Assembly: GCF_900112195.1 (NCBI RefSeq)
Contig: NZ_FOKR01000002.1
Location: forward strand, 616,833 to 680,832
Direction: 5' to 3'
DNA length: 64,000 nt
Source: Butyrivibrio sp. YAB3001
Lineage (GTDB): Bacteria > Bacillota > Clostridia > Lachnospirales > Lachnospiraceae
Part shown: one piece after another, positions 8,945 to 20,000 of the stretch
Layout of the letters: each line of letters opens with the position of its first letter
How positions within the stretch are numbered: the stretch's first letter is position 1
The notes under the pieces: model-generated
The model's database searches: none
What the model was told of the DNA's origin: nothing
Seen by the model: the letters and a program-made list of their open reading frames with translations, nothing else
Position numbers and translations under genes: made by a program

Positions 8945-10435
8945 TCAGGATAAAAAATCCATTACAGCATTCTGCATTTCTGACTTATCAACTACTGTCT
9001 TATGTCTAATCTCAGCATCTCTGATAGATGTAACTGCAGCAGGAATCTCCACCCCTGAAACCTTTGAAAGTTCATCGGCAAGTTCAAAATCATCCTTACT
9101 CTCATCGCCTTTTCCAAGAGCATTCATAACGCTTCTTGGAAACTTGAATGGGCTTGCTGTAGATGCAATTACAGTTACAGCCTTATCACCTGTCTCTTCA
9201 CGATATTTGTTGTAAACTGCGCTTGCAACTGATGTATGTGTATCAATAAGGTAACCTGTACCCTCAAACACTCTCTTTATTGTCTCAGCTGTTTCTTCTT
9301 CAGTAGCAAAGCCGCCATAAAAATCAGTAAGCTTATCTCTCATTTCCTGGGTGATCTCATATTTGCCATCCTTGGAAAGCTTGCCCATAAAGTCAGCATC
9401 CATAGCCGCATTGTCGCCTGCGATATGATAAATAAGTCTCTCAAGATTTGATGAGATCAGAATATCCATTGAAGGTGATGAAGTAAGCACGAAATCACGG
9501 TTTCTGTCATACTCACCTGTCTTGAAGAAATCAAACAATACTTTATTAGAGTTTGATGCGCATATAAGCTTTGCAATCGGAACTCCCATATTTTTTGCAT
9601 AATATGCTGCAAGAATATTTCCAAAATTACCTGTCGGAACAACTACATTTATAGCCTCTCCGTCAGCAATTCTTCCCTCTTTAAGAAGTCTGGTATAAGA
9701 ATAAACATAATACACGATCTGAGGAACAAGACGTCCAATATTGATTGAATTTGCAGAAGAAAACTGGAAGCCCTTCTCATCAAGTTCTTTTGCCAGTTCC
9801 TTGTCAGTGAAGATCTTCTTAACGCCTGTCTGAGCATCATCAAAGTTGCCTTCAATACCTATAACGCAGGTATTATCGCCCTTTTGTGTAACCATCTGCT
9901 GTTCCTGAATAGGGCTGACGCCATGTTTTGGGTAAAAGACAATTATTCTTGTTCCGGGTACATCTGCAAAGCCGGCAAGAGCAGCTTTTCCTGTATCACC
10001 ACTTGTAGCTGTAAGAATAACGATCTCATTCTTTACATTATTCTTCTTTGCAGCTGTAGTCATAAGATATGGAAGAATTGAAAGAGCCATATCTTTAAAA
10101 GCTATTGTAGCTCCATGATACAGTTCCAGATAAAATGCACCGTCAGCTTCTGCCAAAGGCACTATCTCTTCTGTATCAAACTTGGAATCATAGGCATGTG
10201 TAATGCAGTATTTTAACTCTTCCTCGGTATAATCCGTAAGAAGCAGCTTCATAACTTCATAAGCAGTATCTTTATAATCGAGCCCTGAAATCTCTCTAAG
10301 GCTCTTTTCAAGCTGTGGAATATGATCCGGAACATAAAGGCCTCCATCGGGAGCAAGTCCTCGTAAAATTGCCTCAGATGCTTTAATCTGTCCCAATGCT
10401 CCTCTGGTGCTACTGTACAAAACTTCTTTTGCCAT
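8945..10435 (-). CDS. thrC: Threonine synthase
   Basis: A PLP enzyme of 496 residues that converts O-phosphohomoserine to threonine. The N-terminal STRG segment is characteristic. The PLP lysine is Lys114 in HGATIAFKDMAL, and TSGDTGKAAL is the phosphate-binding loop. Length fits the long bacterial/fungal ThrC group. The start ATG follows AGAGGAGTAAAAG. No T-box or other leader structure is evident in the 160 bp upstream, which it shares with the divergent AP2 gene. Confidence 0.96.
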   Translation of the reverse strand: MAKEVLYSSTRGALGQIKASEAILRGLAPDGGLYVPDHIPQLEKSLREISGLDYKDTAYEVMKLLLTDYTEEELKYCITHAYDSKFDTEEIVPLAEADGAFYLELYHGATIAFKDMALSILPYLMTTAAKKNNVKNEIVILTATSGDTGKAALAGFADVPGTRIIVFYPKHGVSPIQEQQMVTQKGDNTCVIGIEGNFDDAQTGVKKIFTDKELAKELDEKGFQFSSANSINIGRLVPQIVYYVYSYTRLLKEGRIADGEAINVVVPTGNFGNILAAYYAKNMGVPIAKLICASNSNKVLFDFFKTGEYDRNRDFVLTSSPSMDILISSNLERLIYHIAGDNAAMDADFMGKLSKDGKYEITQEMRDKLTDFYGGFATEEETAETIKRVFEGTGYLIDTHTSVASAVYNKYREETGDKAVTVIASTASPFKFPRSVMNALGKGDESKDDFELADELSKVSGVEIPAAVTSIRDAEIRHKTVVDKSEMQNAVMDFLS

Positions 10436-10635
10436 TGCTTTTACTCCTCTTTTATTGATACAATATAAATGGTATTACGTTAATTATTATGCCATGAATA
10501 AATTTTCAAAATAAAATCAGGCAGATAATTATATTTAGTATATCATATTACCATTTCTAATATCTACCATAGATTTTAACACTTTGAATTATTAAAGTGA
10601 CGAAATTTTTAGTCAAACATACCAAAGGCGGGATT

Positions 10636-11439
10636 ATGATTGAAAAGCACTGCATCGGAGTGTATGCTACCAAACTCAAAGACGGAACACCTTCCTTCAG
10701 AGCTTCCATAACCTACAATGGAAAGCACATTTCCCTTGGTTCTTTCGATAATGAGCACAAGGCATCCTTAGTATACAAAGATGCCCAGAAAATCCTGAAT
10801 GATTCCTCCATAACCATTGATAAATATGATAAAAAACTAAATATCCCCTTTGAAAAATACATCTGTCTTATCAATTTCAGAGACACAGGCATGTACATTT
10901 CAAATCCCATTCACCTTGAAAAAAACTTTTTTACCTACCACTTATCTCCCGACTATGTCCTCAAATTTGATATTGAAGACCTCTTCTATTATTCGTCCCA
11001 TAAAATAATGAAAAGAGGCTCACACCTCTTCGTAGCTGATTATGGAAGCCAACTGTCAGTACTGCAGCGATACGGAATAAAAAGCTATGCTGTCGAGGGG
11101 AGAGATTATCATTTTTTAAACGACGACCCAACAGACCTTCGCTACGACAACATCGTGATTTTTAACAGATATCGCGGCGTCCTTCAATTCGTAGAAAAAG
11201 GTCTTATCAAGTATAAAGCCGTGATTCATGTAAAGAGCAATTATGTTATAGGAAGATATAAAACCGAAGTGGAAGCCGCGATTGCTTATAACAAAGCGGT
11301 GGATCTTCTGATTAAAAACGGCATCAAAAAAAATTTCCAGATGAATTACATAGATGGACTTTCTGCGTCCCAATATGCCGATATCTATCGAAAGCTCAAG
11401 ATGTCTCCCAAGCTTCTTCGCATAAAGAACAAGGACTGA
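10636..11439 (+). CDS. AP2 / HNH-like / AP2 DNA-binding protein
   Basis: A protein of 267 residues. Residues about 7-55 form an AP2-like domain (GVYATK...FRASITYNGKHISLG...A...Y). About residues 115-175 resemble the HNH homing endonuclease module: His159 then NDDPTDLRYDN, against the usual DHxNGdxxDNRxxN pattern. Residues 180-227 form a second AP2-like domain (YRGV...YVIGRYKTEVEAAIAY). The Asp before the His and the Asn of DNR are changed (YH, DLR), so nuclease activity may be lost. I chose ATG 10636 for its AAAGGCGGG site; an in-frame upstream ATG-like start at 10597 lacks one. It is a single gene, divergent from thrC. The role could be a domesticated endonuclease acting as a regulator. Confidence 0.65.
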   Translation: MIEKHCIGVYATKLKDGTPSFRASITYNGKHISLGSFDNEHKASLVYKDAQKILNDSSITIDKYDKKLNIPFEKYICLINFRDTGMYISNPIHLEKNFFTYHLSPDYVLKFDIEDLFYYSSHKIMKRGSHLFVADYGSQLSVLQRYGIKSYAVEGRDYHFLNDDPTDLRYDNIVIFNRYRGVLQFVEKGLIKYKAVIHVKSNYVIGRYKTEVEAAIAYNKAVDLLIKNGIKKNFQMNYIDGLSASQYADIYRKLKMSPKLLRIKNKD

Positions 11440-11543
11440 TTTTTTCTATAATTAGTGCAAATATTTCATTGAAAAACTCTGCATTTGTCAGTACACTATA
11501 AAACTATACCGCCAAAATAAACATGGCTTATCAAGGAGAAAAA

Positions 11544-12908
11544 ATGGCGAACGTACTGGCAAAAAAATACTCAAAGGATATGACTGTAGGCGTGCCTGCT
11601 ACTCTTATCCTTTCTTTTATGCTCCCAATGATGATGGGAAATATATTTCAGCAATTCTATAATATAGTAGATACTATTATCGCAGGCAGATTTATCGATG
11701 CCAAGGCACTTGCAGCCGTTGGTTCCACAGGTCACATAACTAACCTGTTTTTCGCTCTGGGAAATGGCCTTGCAACAGGTATAGGCATTTTAGTTTCGCA
11801 AAGTTTCGGAAGCGGAGACATGAAATCAGTAAAAAAAGTAATAACCAATGCTTTCGTGATTGTCAGTGCCACCGCAATTTTTGTCGGACTTCTTGGCTTT
11901 GCATTCTCAAGACTTGTCCTGGAAAAGCTTCTAAAGACTCCGGATACAATTCTTGATAACGCTGTAGCTTATATGTCTATCATATGTCTTGGCTTTGTAG
12001 GGACTGCCCTATACAATACAATCTCATACATCATGCGCGGAATAGGCGACTCCAAAACACCGCTTTATTTCCTTATCGTATCCAGCTTTCTCAATGTCCT
12101 TATGGACCTTTTATATGTAATTGTTTTTAAAATGGGCGTAGTTGGACTTGCAGTTGCAACTATCACAGCCCAGGCCCTTTCTGCGGCAGGTTCTATTACT
12201 TACGCCTTTGTAAGAAACTCTGTGTTCAAAATTGGCAAAGACGACTGGGGACTTGATAAGGACATAATTGTAAGATGCTATACCCTGGGCGGCTCCATGG
12301 CTCTGCAAAGCGGTTTTATCGCGCTTTCTTTCGTTATACTTCAGCGTGTGATAAATTCTTTTGACTACATTGTAATGGCTGCTTTTACCACAACAAGTAA
12401 GATTGAAAACCTTGTCAACATGCAGTTCAAGGCGCTTCAGGATTCTCTCTCCACTTATACCGGCCAGAACATCGGAGCCAAGAAAGGTGACAGAGTAAAG
12501 ATGGGCTTTAAGAGCGGAATGACCATGATGGTGATATATGTCCTTGTCATGATTCCTGTAATGGCGTTCTTTGGCAAATACTTTGTGCGCGTCTTCATCG
12601 ATAGTTCAGAGACCGAGATAATTGCATTCGGCTCAACAGCCATGCGTATTCTCTCCTCCTTCTATCTGCCGCTTGGATGCATTTATGTCTGCAGAGGAAT
12701 CCTGAACGGCGCCGGCGATGCTAAATTCCCGCTTATTTCAGGTATTGCCGAAATGACAGGAAGAATTATCTTCCCTGCTTTCTTTTGCTCACTCCCATTC
12801 CTTGGCGCATGGGGGCTTTGGATCTCAACCGGCGTAACCTGGACAATCGTAGGAGGCACCGCCCTTGCCCGTTACTTTATGAAGGACTGGCGCAAGGGGC
12901 TTTTTTAA
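11544..12908 (+). CDS. MATE family efflux protein
   Basis: An integral membrane cation/drug antiporter of 454 residues with 12 predicted spans. It belongs to the MATE DinF/NorM-like clade common in Clostridia. Typical motifs are MLPMMMGNIFQQFYNIVDT near residue 30, GAKKGDRVKMGFKSG in the second half and the paired NG/GIGD sequences (ALGNGLATGIG, RGIGDSKTPLY). The substrate is unknown. The start is ATG 11544 after AAGGAG; the in-frame ATG at 11523 is too far upstream of that site. A TTACTG/CAGTAA hairpin (12912-12963) follows it. Confidence 0.92.
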   Translation: MANVLAKKYSKDMTVGVPATLILSFMLPMMMGNIFQQFYNIVDTIIAGRFIDAKALAAVGSTGHITNLFFALGNGLATGIGILVSQSFGSGDMKSVKKVITNAFVIVSATAIFVGLLGFAFSRLVLEKLLKTPDTILDNAVAYMSIICLGFVGTALYNTISYIMRGIGDSKTPLYFLIVSSFLNVLMDLLYVIVFKMGVVGLAVATITAQALSAAGSITYAFVRNSVFKIGKDDWGLDKDIIVRCYTLGGSMALQSGFIALSFVILQRVINSFDYIVMAAFTTTSKIENLVNMQFKALQDSLSTYTGQNIGAKKGDRVKMGFKSGMTMMVIYVLVMIPVMAFFGKYFVRVFIDSSETEIIAFGSTAMRILSSFYLPLGCIYVCRGILNGAGDAKFPLISGIAEMTGRIIFPAFFCSLPFLGAWGLWISTGVTWTIVGGTALARYFMKDWRKGLF

Positions 12909-13039
12909 AGATGTTACTGAATCATTCTCTCACGAAATGTGAATTTCTATATATACAGTAACTTTAATACTACTTCTTGACATCGTATCGTCAAAAAGTC
13001 AAACAAAAGGTAATGATATTTATATTATAGAGGTTAAAT

Positions 13040-13588
13040 ATGTTATATATCACAAGGCATGGTAAAACAGATTGGAATGTTCAGGAAAAACTTCAAGGAC
13101 ATGTTGATATTCCTTTAAATCAGGAAGGGATAGACTCAGCAATTAAAGCTCATGACAAATATAAGTCTCTACACTTTGATATCTGCTACTGCTCTCCACT
13201 TCAAAGAGCTAAAAGAACAGCAGAAATCTTTCTTGAAGGGACAGATACACCTATTATTATCGATGACAGGCTTATAGAAATGGGCTTTGGAGAATATGAA
13301 GGAGTTACCGGATATTTTAACAACCCATCCTGCCCTATAAATGATCTGTTTGTAAATCCAGCAGCTTATGTTAAGTGCGGCGGCGCTGAATCATTTGAGG
13401 AGCTTTTCGAAAGAACAGGAAGTTTTCTTAAGGAAGAAGTCTATCCTGCATTAGATAAGGGAAAAGATATTCTTATTGTAGGTCATGGAGCGATGAACTG
13501 CAGCATTATATCTCAGATAAAAGGGATGCCGCTTTCACAGTTTTGGGACAATCTCATCGGTAATTGTGAACTTGTCAGGTTGCTCTGA
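13040..13588 (+). CDS. Histidine phosphatase family protein (phosphoglycerate mutase-like)
   Basis: A phosphatase of 182 residues carrying the RHG motif (ITRHGKTDWN, His7 as phospho-acceptor), a second Arg in SPLQRAKRTA, Glu in EMGFGEYEG and the second catalytic His in VGHGAMN. The small size and context-free position point to a broad phosphatase rather than a glycolytic mutase. ATG follows AGAGGTTAAAT. The upstream 130 bp contain a TTGAC-8-GTCAA inverted repeat at about 12977. It converges with the phosphopantetheinyl transferase gene. Confidence 0.88.
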   Translation: MLYITRHGKTDWNVQEKLQGHVDIPLNQEGIDSAIKAHDKYKSLHFDICYCSPLQRAKRTAEIFLEGTDTPIIIDDRLIEMGFGEYEGVTGYFNNPSCPINDLFVNPAAYVKCGGAESFEELFERTGSFLKEEVYPALDKGKDILIVGHGAMNCSIISQIKGMPLSQFWDNLIGNCELVRLL

Positions 13589-13664
13589 TCCATAGCGATT
13601 TATGACAACGACGCATATGACCGTTTTAATTCTATAAGCTGTACAAGCTCTTCATTATTCTTTT

Positions 13665-14327
13665 TTATATGAAAATTATTGCTTCAGAAAACTGCTTGCA
13701 CTCAGAACAGACAGAAACAGCATATCCGTCGATTGAGTATTTCGTAATATAAGTATCAGTCATTTCACTATCGCCGTAATAAATTCTCTCCTGCTCCTGA
13801 TCAATGAATATCTTTTTCGGATCCATAGCTAGGCCTTTGCCTACGAACTTCATTATGCTTTCCTTCATTGTCCAAAGGGAAGTGAACAAGCTATTCTCCT
13901 CCTGACTGTTCCTGGAGTTAGCTCTTACGTAATCTATTTCTTTTGGTGAAAAAACGTAGTTTATAAGATTTTCTTTAAAAGCCTTGATTTCTTCCACATC
14001 TATGCCGACTTTTTTGTCAGAAAAAGCTCCCACTGCTACACTTCCGGAATGTGAAAGATTAAATTCAAAGCTGTTGCCGCCTTTATTATCAATATATGGT
14101 TTTCCGTTCTCTAAAAAGGATACAGCATCAGGTTTTATCCCCTCATTGCTGCATCCTTTATATAGTATTATCCCTGCCCCAAGAGAAAGTCTCTTGCCAT
14201 CATCAGGTCTGTAACTATCTATTTTTTCTTTTCGGTAGGAAGGCATCTTGTCATACCAATAGGCAAATGCCTCTTTATCATTCAAAAAATCCACATTTAT
14301 AGCGTATACTCTGTTACAAGTTGTCAT
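13665..14327 (-). CDS. 4'-phosphopantetheinyl transferase superfamily protein (Sfp-like)
   Basis: Transfers the phosphopantetheine arm of CoA to a serine of carrier proteins. Of the 220 residues the family signatures VGIDVEEI (about 107-114, Mg-binding Asp/Glu) and WTMKESIMKFVGKGL (about 152-166) are intact, as is FNLSHSGSVAVGAFS. Length fits the Sfp group used for secondary metabolism rather than short AcpS. It starts 14 bp inside the end of the membrane GGDEF/EAL-like gene and closes a five-gene operon. No polyketide or peptide synthetase is in the window, so its target is unknown. Confidence 0.85.
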   Translation of the reverse strand: MTTCNRVYAINVDFLNDKEAFAYWYDKMPSYRKEKIDSYRPDDGKRLSLGAGIILYKGCSNEGIKPDAVSFLENGKPYIDNKGGNSFEFNLSHSGSVAVGAFSDKKVGIDVEEIKAFKENLINYVFSPKEIDYVRANSRNSQEENSLFTSLWTMKESIMKFVGKGLAMDPKKIFIDQEQERIYYGDSEMTDTYITKYSIDGYAVSVCSECKQFSEAIIFI

Positions 14328-16296
14328 CTTCTGCTATTCTCTCTATGCCATTATTATGGACTATCACCCTTTCACCATGCCAGAACTTGTTCTGAAGTTC
14401 ATTTTTGGTAACTGTAGGAGAAAGCAAATCTCCCTCGATGAAATCCACATCCATATCTTTTATCTTATCATAATATGCCATTGTGTCTATGCCTGAGAGA
14501 ATAACAGTTTTTTCAAGCTGGTTTATCATATTTATGCGGTTTTCAAGTACAATGTCCGAATTATCGGTCTTATCTGCTTCAAATATGTTTTTAACATTAA
14601 GGATTGCACCGCTTATCTGATATGCAGAAAAAGCTTCAAGTCCAAAATACTCTTCTGTATAGTCACTGATAAACAGCTTTATTCCAATCCTTTCAAATAC
14701 CTCAGTTATGTAGTACAGAGCTTCTTTTCCATAAAGAACATCCGACTCATGTATCACAAAAGCCATAAGAGATGGATCAATCTTGTAGTGTTCAAGATAC
14801 CTTTCAACGCGGTTTGCAAATTCTTTTTTTACCATAACCGCAGACATTATCGGTATCATGCAATAATCCAGCTGCATATCGGAAGTATCAACACCGCTGG
14901 ACAAAAAGCGGCATACTGCCTCTATTGTCATGTACTGCATCTCTTCAATAAAACCTGATGTTTCCGCAACATGCATAAATTCTTCCGGCAAAAGTTCTCC
15001 TAATTCCGCATCATTAAGCTTAAGTGATACTTCTGCAAGCTTTATCAGGTTTTCTTTTTTGCAATAAATCGGCCTGTAGCAGACAGCGAAAGTCTTCTCG
15101 CTGATTCCGCGACCGATAGCCTTTTCAACCTCAATCCGTCTGAGAAGGAAATCAAGATCAGATCCGGAGTATATTTTTTTCTTTTCATCTTCAAGCTCAA
15201 CATTAGCAAGCAAAAAAATGTCATTGATAGTCTTAAACTGTTCCGGACAATTTGCCAACAAAATCTTTACATCAAGTTTTATTCCTTCATTTTCATCTCC
15301 CCAGTTTTCTTCAAACCTCTCCTCTATTTTTTGAGCGATACTTCTTGCCTTTTTGGCATCTACACCCTCATATAATCCGTAATAAATCCCCCCCTGCACG
15401 TAGTAAATGTTTAATTCATCTTCATCGAGATTCATAAGAAAATCTGAAATCTGTGTCATGATCTGACCGGTCTTTTTATATCCAAGGAGCTTGCTAAAAT
15501 TGTAGAGATTTCCAATTCTTATGCAGACAGTCACAAAGTTTCTTCCAAGGGTAAAAAAGCTTCCCAGATCCTGTACCAATGCGCTCCTGTTATAGGAGCC
15601 TGTATAGACATCAGTTCTGTCATCATCTTTTTCAATCATCAAAAGAAGGCCGCTTAATCCAATAGCTTCACCCAAAAGTTCACATTTTACCTGTGGGATC
15701 AGCATCTGAATAGCGGTGCCTAAGGTTGCAAGAGAAAGAAAGTACACCATAGCTATCTTTTTCATGTTGTTCATTGTTCGCCAGTGGCGGGCAAGAAGAT
15801 ATAGTCCAATGCCCAAATACACAGCAGAAACACCATAGGCAATATAAATGCCTGGACCTCTGACGTAAGTAAACTTCCCTGTTATGCTAAATGTAAACTG
15901 AGTAACAGGATTCGTAAGCAGCATTACTTCAAGAAGATAAAAAGGAACCTTTATAAAGCTTCTATGGACAAAGTTGAATTTATAACGTATGCCGCAGATC
16001 ATTATGACATAAAACACAAAAACCGGTATCATTCCAAAGTGAGTGGAATAATACAAAAGCTGCATGCCGTAGCTTAATATCCACTTAATTGTGTCGGGAA
16101 ACGGTGAATATACTGCTGCATAGTGACCAAATTCAGTAAGTGAATCTATAAGCGTAATAATCAGGAGCAACCTGAATAAACGAAATCTGATCCGATTTCG
16201 TTTACGTATCACATTCGAATAAAATATGCAGGTTATGCAAATGATAGCCGCCGCAATGCGGTATGTAAAGCTATCTGCTAAAGGTCTTGCCAGCAT
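14314..16296 (-). CDS. Membrane protein with degenerate GGDEF and EAL domains
   Basis: A protein of 660 residues. The N terminus has about seven membrane spans (1-215), followed by a GGDEF-like region without the GGDEF motif (YYVQGGIYYG at the expected place) and an EAL-like region (about 390-635) lacking EAL (EVSLKLND) and the DDFGTG loop (SDYTEEYFG). Both enzymatic activities are therefore probably lost, leaving a sensor or binding role. It is clearly a paralogue of the N-terminal 640 residues of the 17072 hybrid kinase; both share DDDRTDV after the last span and IYIAYG/VYIAYG. It starts 3 bp after the two-receiver gene. Confidence 0.8.
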   Translation of the reverse strand: MLARPLADSFTYRIAAAIICITCIFYSNVIRKRNRIRFRLFRLLLIITLIDSLTEFGHYAAVYSPFPDTIKWILSYGMQLLYYSTHFGMIPVFVFYVIMICGIRYKFNFVHRSFIKVPFYLLEVMLLTNPVTQFTFSITGKFTYVRGPGIYIAYGVSAVYLGIGLYLLARHWRTMNNMKKIAMVYFLSLATLGTAIQMLIPQVKCELLGEAIGLSGLLLMIEKDDDRTDVYTGSYNRSALVQDLGSFFTLGRNFVTVCIRIGNLYNFSKLLGYKKTGQIMTQISDFLMNLDEDELNIYYVQGGIYYGLYEGVDAKKARSIAQKIEERFEENWGDENEGIKLDVKILLANCPEQFKTINDIFLLANVELEDEKKKIYSGSDLDFLLRRIEVEKAIGRGISEKTFAVCYRPIYCKKENLIKLAEVSLKLNDAELGELLPEEFMHVAETSGFIEEMQYMTIEAVCRFLSSGVDTSDMQLDYCMIPIMSAVMVKKEFANRVERYLEHYKIDPSLMAFVIHESDVLYGKEALYYITEVFERIGIKLFISDYTEEYFGLEAFSAYQISGAILNVKNIFEADKTDNSDIVLENRINMINQLEKTVILSGIDTMAYYDKIKDMDVDFIEGDLLSPTVTKNELQNKFWHGERVIVHNNGIERIAEDDNL

Positions 16297-16299
16297 ATA

Positions 16300-17061
16300 T
16301 CAGCTCTTCCTCTGCTTAAAGAAATTATCAAGTGTACTAAGAAGTTTATCCTTACTGATGGATTTAAGAAGGTAATCTGCAGGTTTTAACGAAATAACTT
16401 CAGTAACGCTCTGTCTGTCATTTTTTCCTGTTAGAAACATTATCGGAATTGAACTGGAAAAAGACTCACTCCTTATCATCTGCATTACTTTAGGACCATC
16501 TAATACAGGCATGTCATAGTCAAGAAGAATAAGATCAGCTTTATTGGTCGCAAGCCATGCAATTGCCTGTGTTCCGGAATTAGCCATTCCAATTCTGTAA
16601 GAATCCTTCAGCCACTCTCTTATCATTTGTATAAAAGTAGGATCGTCATCTACTATAAGAATACATTTTCTTCTTTGCTTCTCATACTCATCATCAGTAA
16701 CTATGCCAACCTTTTCCACTAGGTCTGCCATATCAAGAGGTCTTGTCACCTCAAATGCTATATCTTCCTGAGGAATATAGTGATGTACCAGATCGAATGC
16801 CTCTTTATCGCCGATAACAAGCACTATAATATTTTCTTCAACGCAAAGGTCTTTAAAATAGACCATTGCATCCCTATGTTCTTCAAAGTCCTGGTCAGTG
16901 TACAAAATGATAAGGTTGACACCATGTATCTTGGCATTTAGTTCCCCAAGGGTATAATTACAATCAAGAACCTCATAATTATTATTCTTGAGTGTATTCT
17001 TGATTGCGTTAACCATAAATGTTTCTTCGTTTCTTACAATCACGATTTTCTTTTTAACCAT
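16300..17061 (-). CDS. Two-receiver response regulator without output domain
   Basis: A protein of 253 residues. The N-terminal half resembles a receiver domain that has lost its phospho-acceptor. The C-terminal half (about 130-250) is a complete receiver with VDDDPTFIQ, the acceptor Asp in LLDYDMPVLDG, Thr in FLTGKND and Lys in LLKS. No DNA-binding domain follows, so it is probably a phospho-sink or relay for the upstream hybrid kinase. I chose the ATG at 17061 (MVKKKIVIV); an ATG at 17085 inside the kinase end is possible. It overlaps the stop region of the kinase gene. Confidence 0.82.
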   Translation of the reverse strand: MVKKKIVIVRNEETFMVNAIKNTLKNNNYEVLDCNYTLGELNAKIHGVNLIILYTDQDFEEHRDAMVYFKDLCVEENIIVLVIGDKEAFDLVHHYIPQEDIAFEVTRPLDMADLVEKVGIVTDDEYEKQRRKCILIVDDDPTFIQMIREWLKDSYRIGMANSGTQAIAWLATNKADLILLDYDMPVLDGPKVMQMIRSESFSSSIPIMFLTGKNDRQSVTEVISLKPADYLLKSISKDKLLSTLDNFFKQRKS

Positions 17062-17071
17062 AAGCCTCTTA

Positions 17072-20000
17072 TCACTCCTGTTCATCAATACGTTTTTGAA
17101 CGAGTTCCGCTATGTCATCCCATTTTAGCTTATATGCCAGCTCTCCTATTTTTTTCACCGCAGCGCTGTCTTCAGCCGGAAGTTTATACTCCTTAAGTGA
17201 ATCAATCACAAACTGAAGTGTATCAAAATCAAGGATCTTACTGACTTCAAGAATAGTCATATATGCGTCCTTGAGCTGGTTCTTACTTATTTCCTGCTTG
17301 TTATCATCATTTTCTTCTTCACCTGCAATCTCCGGTATCTGAGAAAGGCTGTTTTCAACCGACTGATAGATATTTAGAAGCTCATTCTGATAAGTATCTA
17401 TTGTATCGATATCCTTCTCATTTCCTGCATTCTCAAGCTTCTCGGAAAGCTTGGATAAAGAAGTTGCTCCTATCGTGCGGCTTGTACTCTTAAGAGAATG
17501 CACATAGCTTGTGTAATCCTTCCAGTTTCTATCGGCATAGGTCTTTTCGATATTGCCCCTGGTACTTTCTATCGATTCAAAGTACACTTTGAGGATACTT
17601 AAGTAGCTGTCCAAAGTCCCACAATTCTTAAGTCCCTGATCAGTATCTATGCCATTTAGTTTATCAATCCATGACTCCTGACCTGCATTTTCTTTTTCCA
17701 AAAAAACTTCTGATACATTATCACTTGCTGTATCATTTTCATCCTCTTCAGGTGATGAGTAAACAACCTTGTCAGCAGGAAGGAATCTTGCAAGACAATC
17801 CTCAAGCTTATCGCTTTCTACAGGTTTACTTAAGTAATCATCAAAACCAATCTTAAGGAAATTATCCCTAGCGCCGGTTATCGCATTGGCTGTTAAAACA
17901 ACTATCGGCGTGTCAGCATTCGGACTATCAAGATCTTCCTTCATAGCCTGATAGGTCTCAACACCATCCATTCCGGGCATTCTATAGTCAAGGAAAATAA
18001 CATCATATTTCTTCTGCGACTGTTTTTCCAGACACTCTTGTCCGCTCTTTGCCATATCTATCTGAATCTTTGTAGGCTTGAGAAGTTCTCGTATAACCAC
18101 ATGATTCATAGGAGTATCATCAACCACAAGAATAATAGCATCCGGAGCAACAAATTTTTCTTTATACTTCTTTCTATCCTTGCTGTTCTTTATAATTCTG
18201 CTTCTAAAGTCACCAATCCTGGTATCGCCGATAACTTTCTGCGGCAGGTGAATTGTAAAGGTTGAACCCTTTCCATACTCACTATCAACTTCAATGGCAC
18301 CGCCCATTAGACTAAGAAGGCTATGGGTGATTGCAAGTCCAAGACCACTTCCTTCAACAGTCCTGTTCTTGTCGATATCCAATCGCTTGAACTTGTCAAA
18401 CAGTGTGCTTATATCTTCTTTCTTAATGCCCATTCCGGTATCAGAAATCTCTATTTTAAGGATTATTCCATCAAACTGCCTCTCGCCTGAAGCCCGTAAG
18501 GTGACCGTTCCTTCTTTGGTATATTTAACAGCATTATTCAGGATATTGACCATGATCTGGCGAAGTCTCATCTCATCACCATACATGGTATCCGGCAGGT
18601 TCTCATCAATCTCAAATACAAGGCTTAGTGATTTTTGCTCAGCCTTTATTCTGATCATGTTGTAAACGTCATTTAAAACAGAACTAAAATCATATTCTGC
18701 CTCGCTGATTTCCATGCTTCCGGCTTCGATCTTTGAAAAGTCCAGAATATCATTGATAAGAGAAAGAAGTGTCCTTCCGGCGCTTTCAATATTCTGGGCA
18801 TATCCAAGAATCTTTTCATCCTTACTCTCTCTAAGGATTACTTCATTCATTCCAAGAACTGCATTTATAGGAGTCCTTATCTCATGGGACATATTTGCAA
18901 GGAAATTACTCTTTGCTTCATTCGCAGCTCTTGCGCGCCTTTCTTCCATTCTCGCCATCTCAGTAGCCTTGAGGATAGCAATGAATTCATTCTTGCTTAC
19001 AGGCTGTGAAAAATATGGTCCCTGAAGGTAATTAACCTTAATGTTAGATACTGCGTCCAGACTTTCCTGATCTAAGACATTTGTAAGAACGATCTTCTTC
19101 CCCATCTGTCCCATCATCTTTAGTCTGTTTTCAAGAATAATTCTGTTCTGTGGAGTCTTTGAAGCATTCTTTATAAGATTGGCATCAATCTTAACTCCTT
19201 CAAATATAAAAGAAGCTGCTGACTGCATATTAAAGAAGCCGGTCCCATACTCATCCATAAAGAACCTAACTCCGGCTTCACTTAGTTTTTGCATAACGGA
19301 ATTAAGAATATTCTGATCTGCAGCAGCTGCCGATTCAGTAATATCAAAAACAATCTTAGAAGGTGAAACTCCATATTTTTCCCAAAGGCTTTGAACTCTC
19401 TCAACAAAATCCGTCTTGATGATCTGAACAGAAGAAAGATTAATACTGATAAATTCAAGTCCCATTTCCTCGACGATGCCGCCTCCCAGGAAATAAAACA
19501 CCTGATCTATCATGAACCATCCAAGCTGCTCGATCATTCCTGTCTGTTCTGCAATCGGAATGAATTCCTCATACTTAATACTCCCAAGAGCCCAGTCTTT
19601 AAGGCTAAGATATGCATCAGCCGCACAGATTGCCAGCTCATCCCTCGTATAGATCGGATTAAAATGAATTCTAAAGCTCTCGTTCTCGATTCCGCGTTTT
19701 ACTGCATTCTCAACATCTGCTCTTCTTAAGATGAAATCCAGCTCATGATTTCTCATAACATGATCCGTCACATCATCGAATGCTCCATCTGATAAAAGAA
19801 GAAGATATTCAACGCTACCGAACTGGTCAGGCGAACTTGCCTCGAATATCATTGTGGACAAGATTATCCCGTTTTCTTTGCATATCCATTCCTTTGTAAA
19901 CCTGTCATATATATTGTCCGCCACTGCATCAGCAGCTTCTTTATCCATATCGGCACAGATTACCATGAAGGTATCAATTCCCATTCTGTAAGCTTCGATA

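Noticed and set aside
10436..10596. Riboswitch or T-box before thrC
   Set aside because: No T-box core or other leader motif and no antiterminator pair is visible in these 160 bp.
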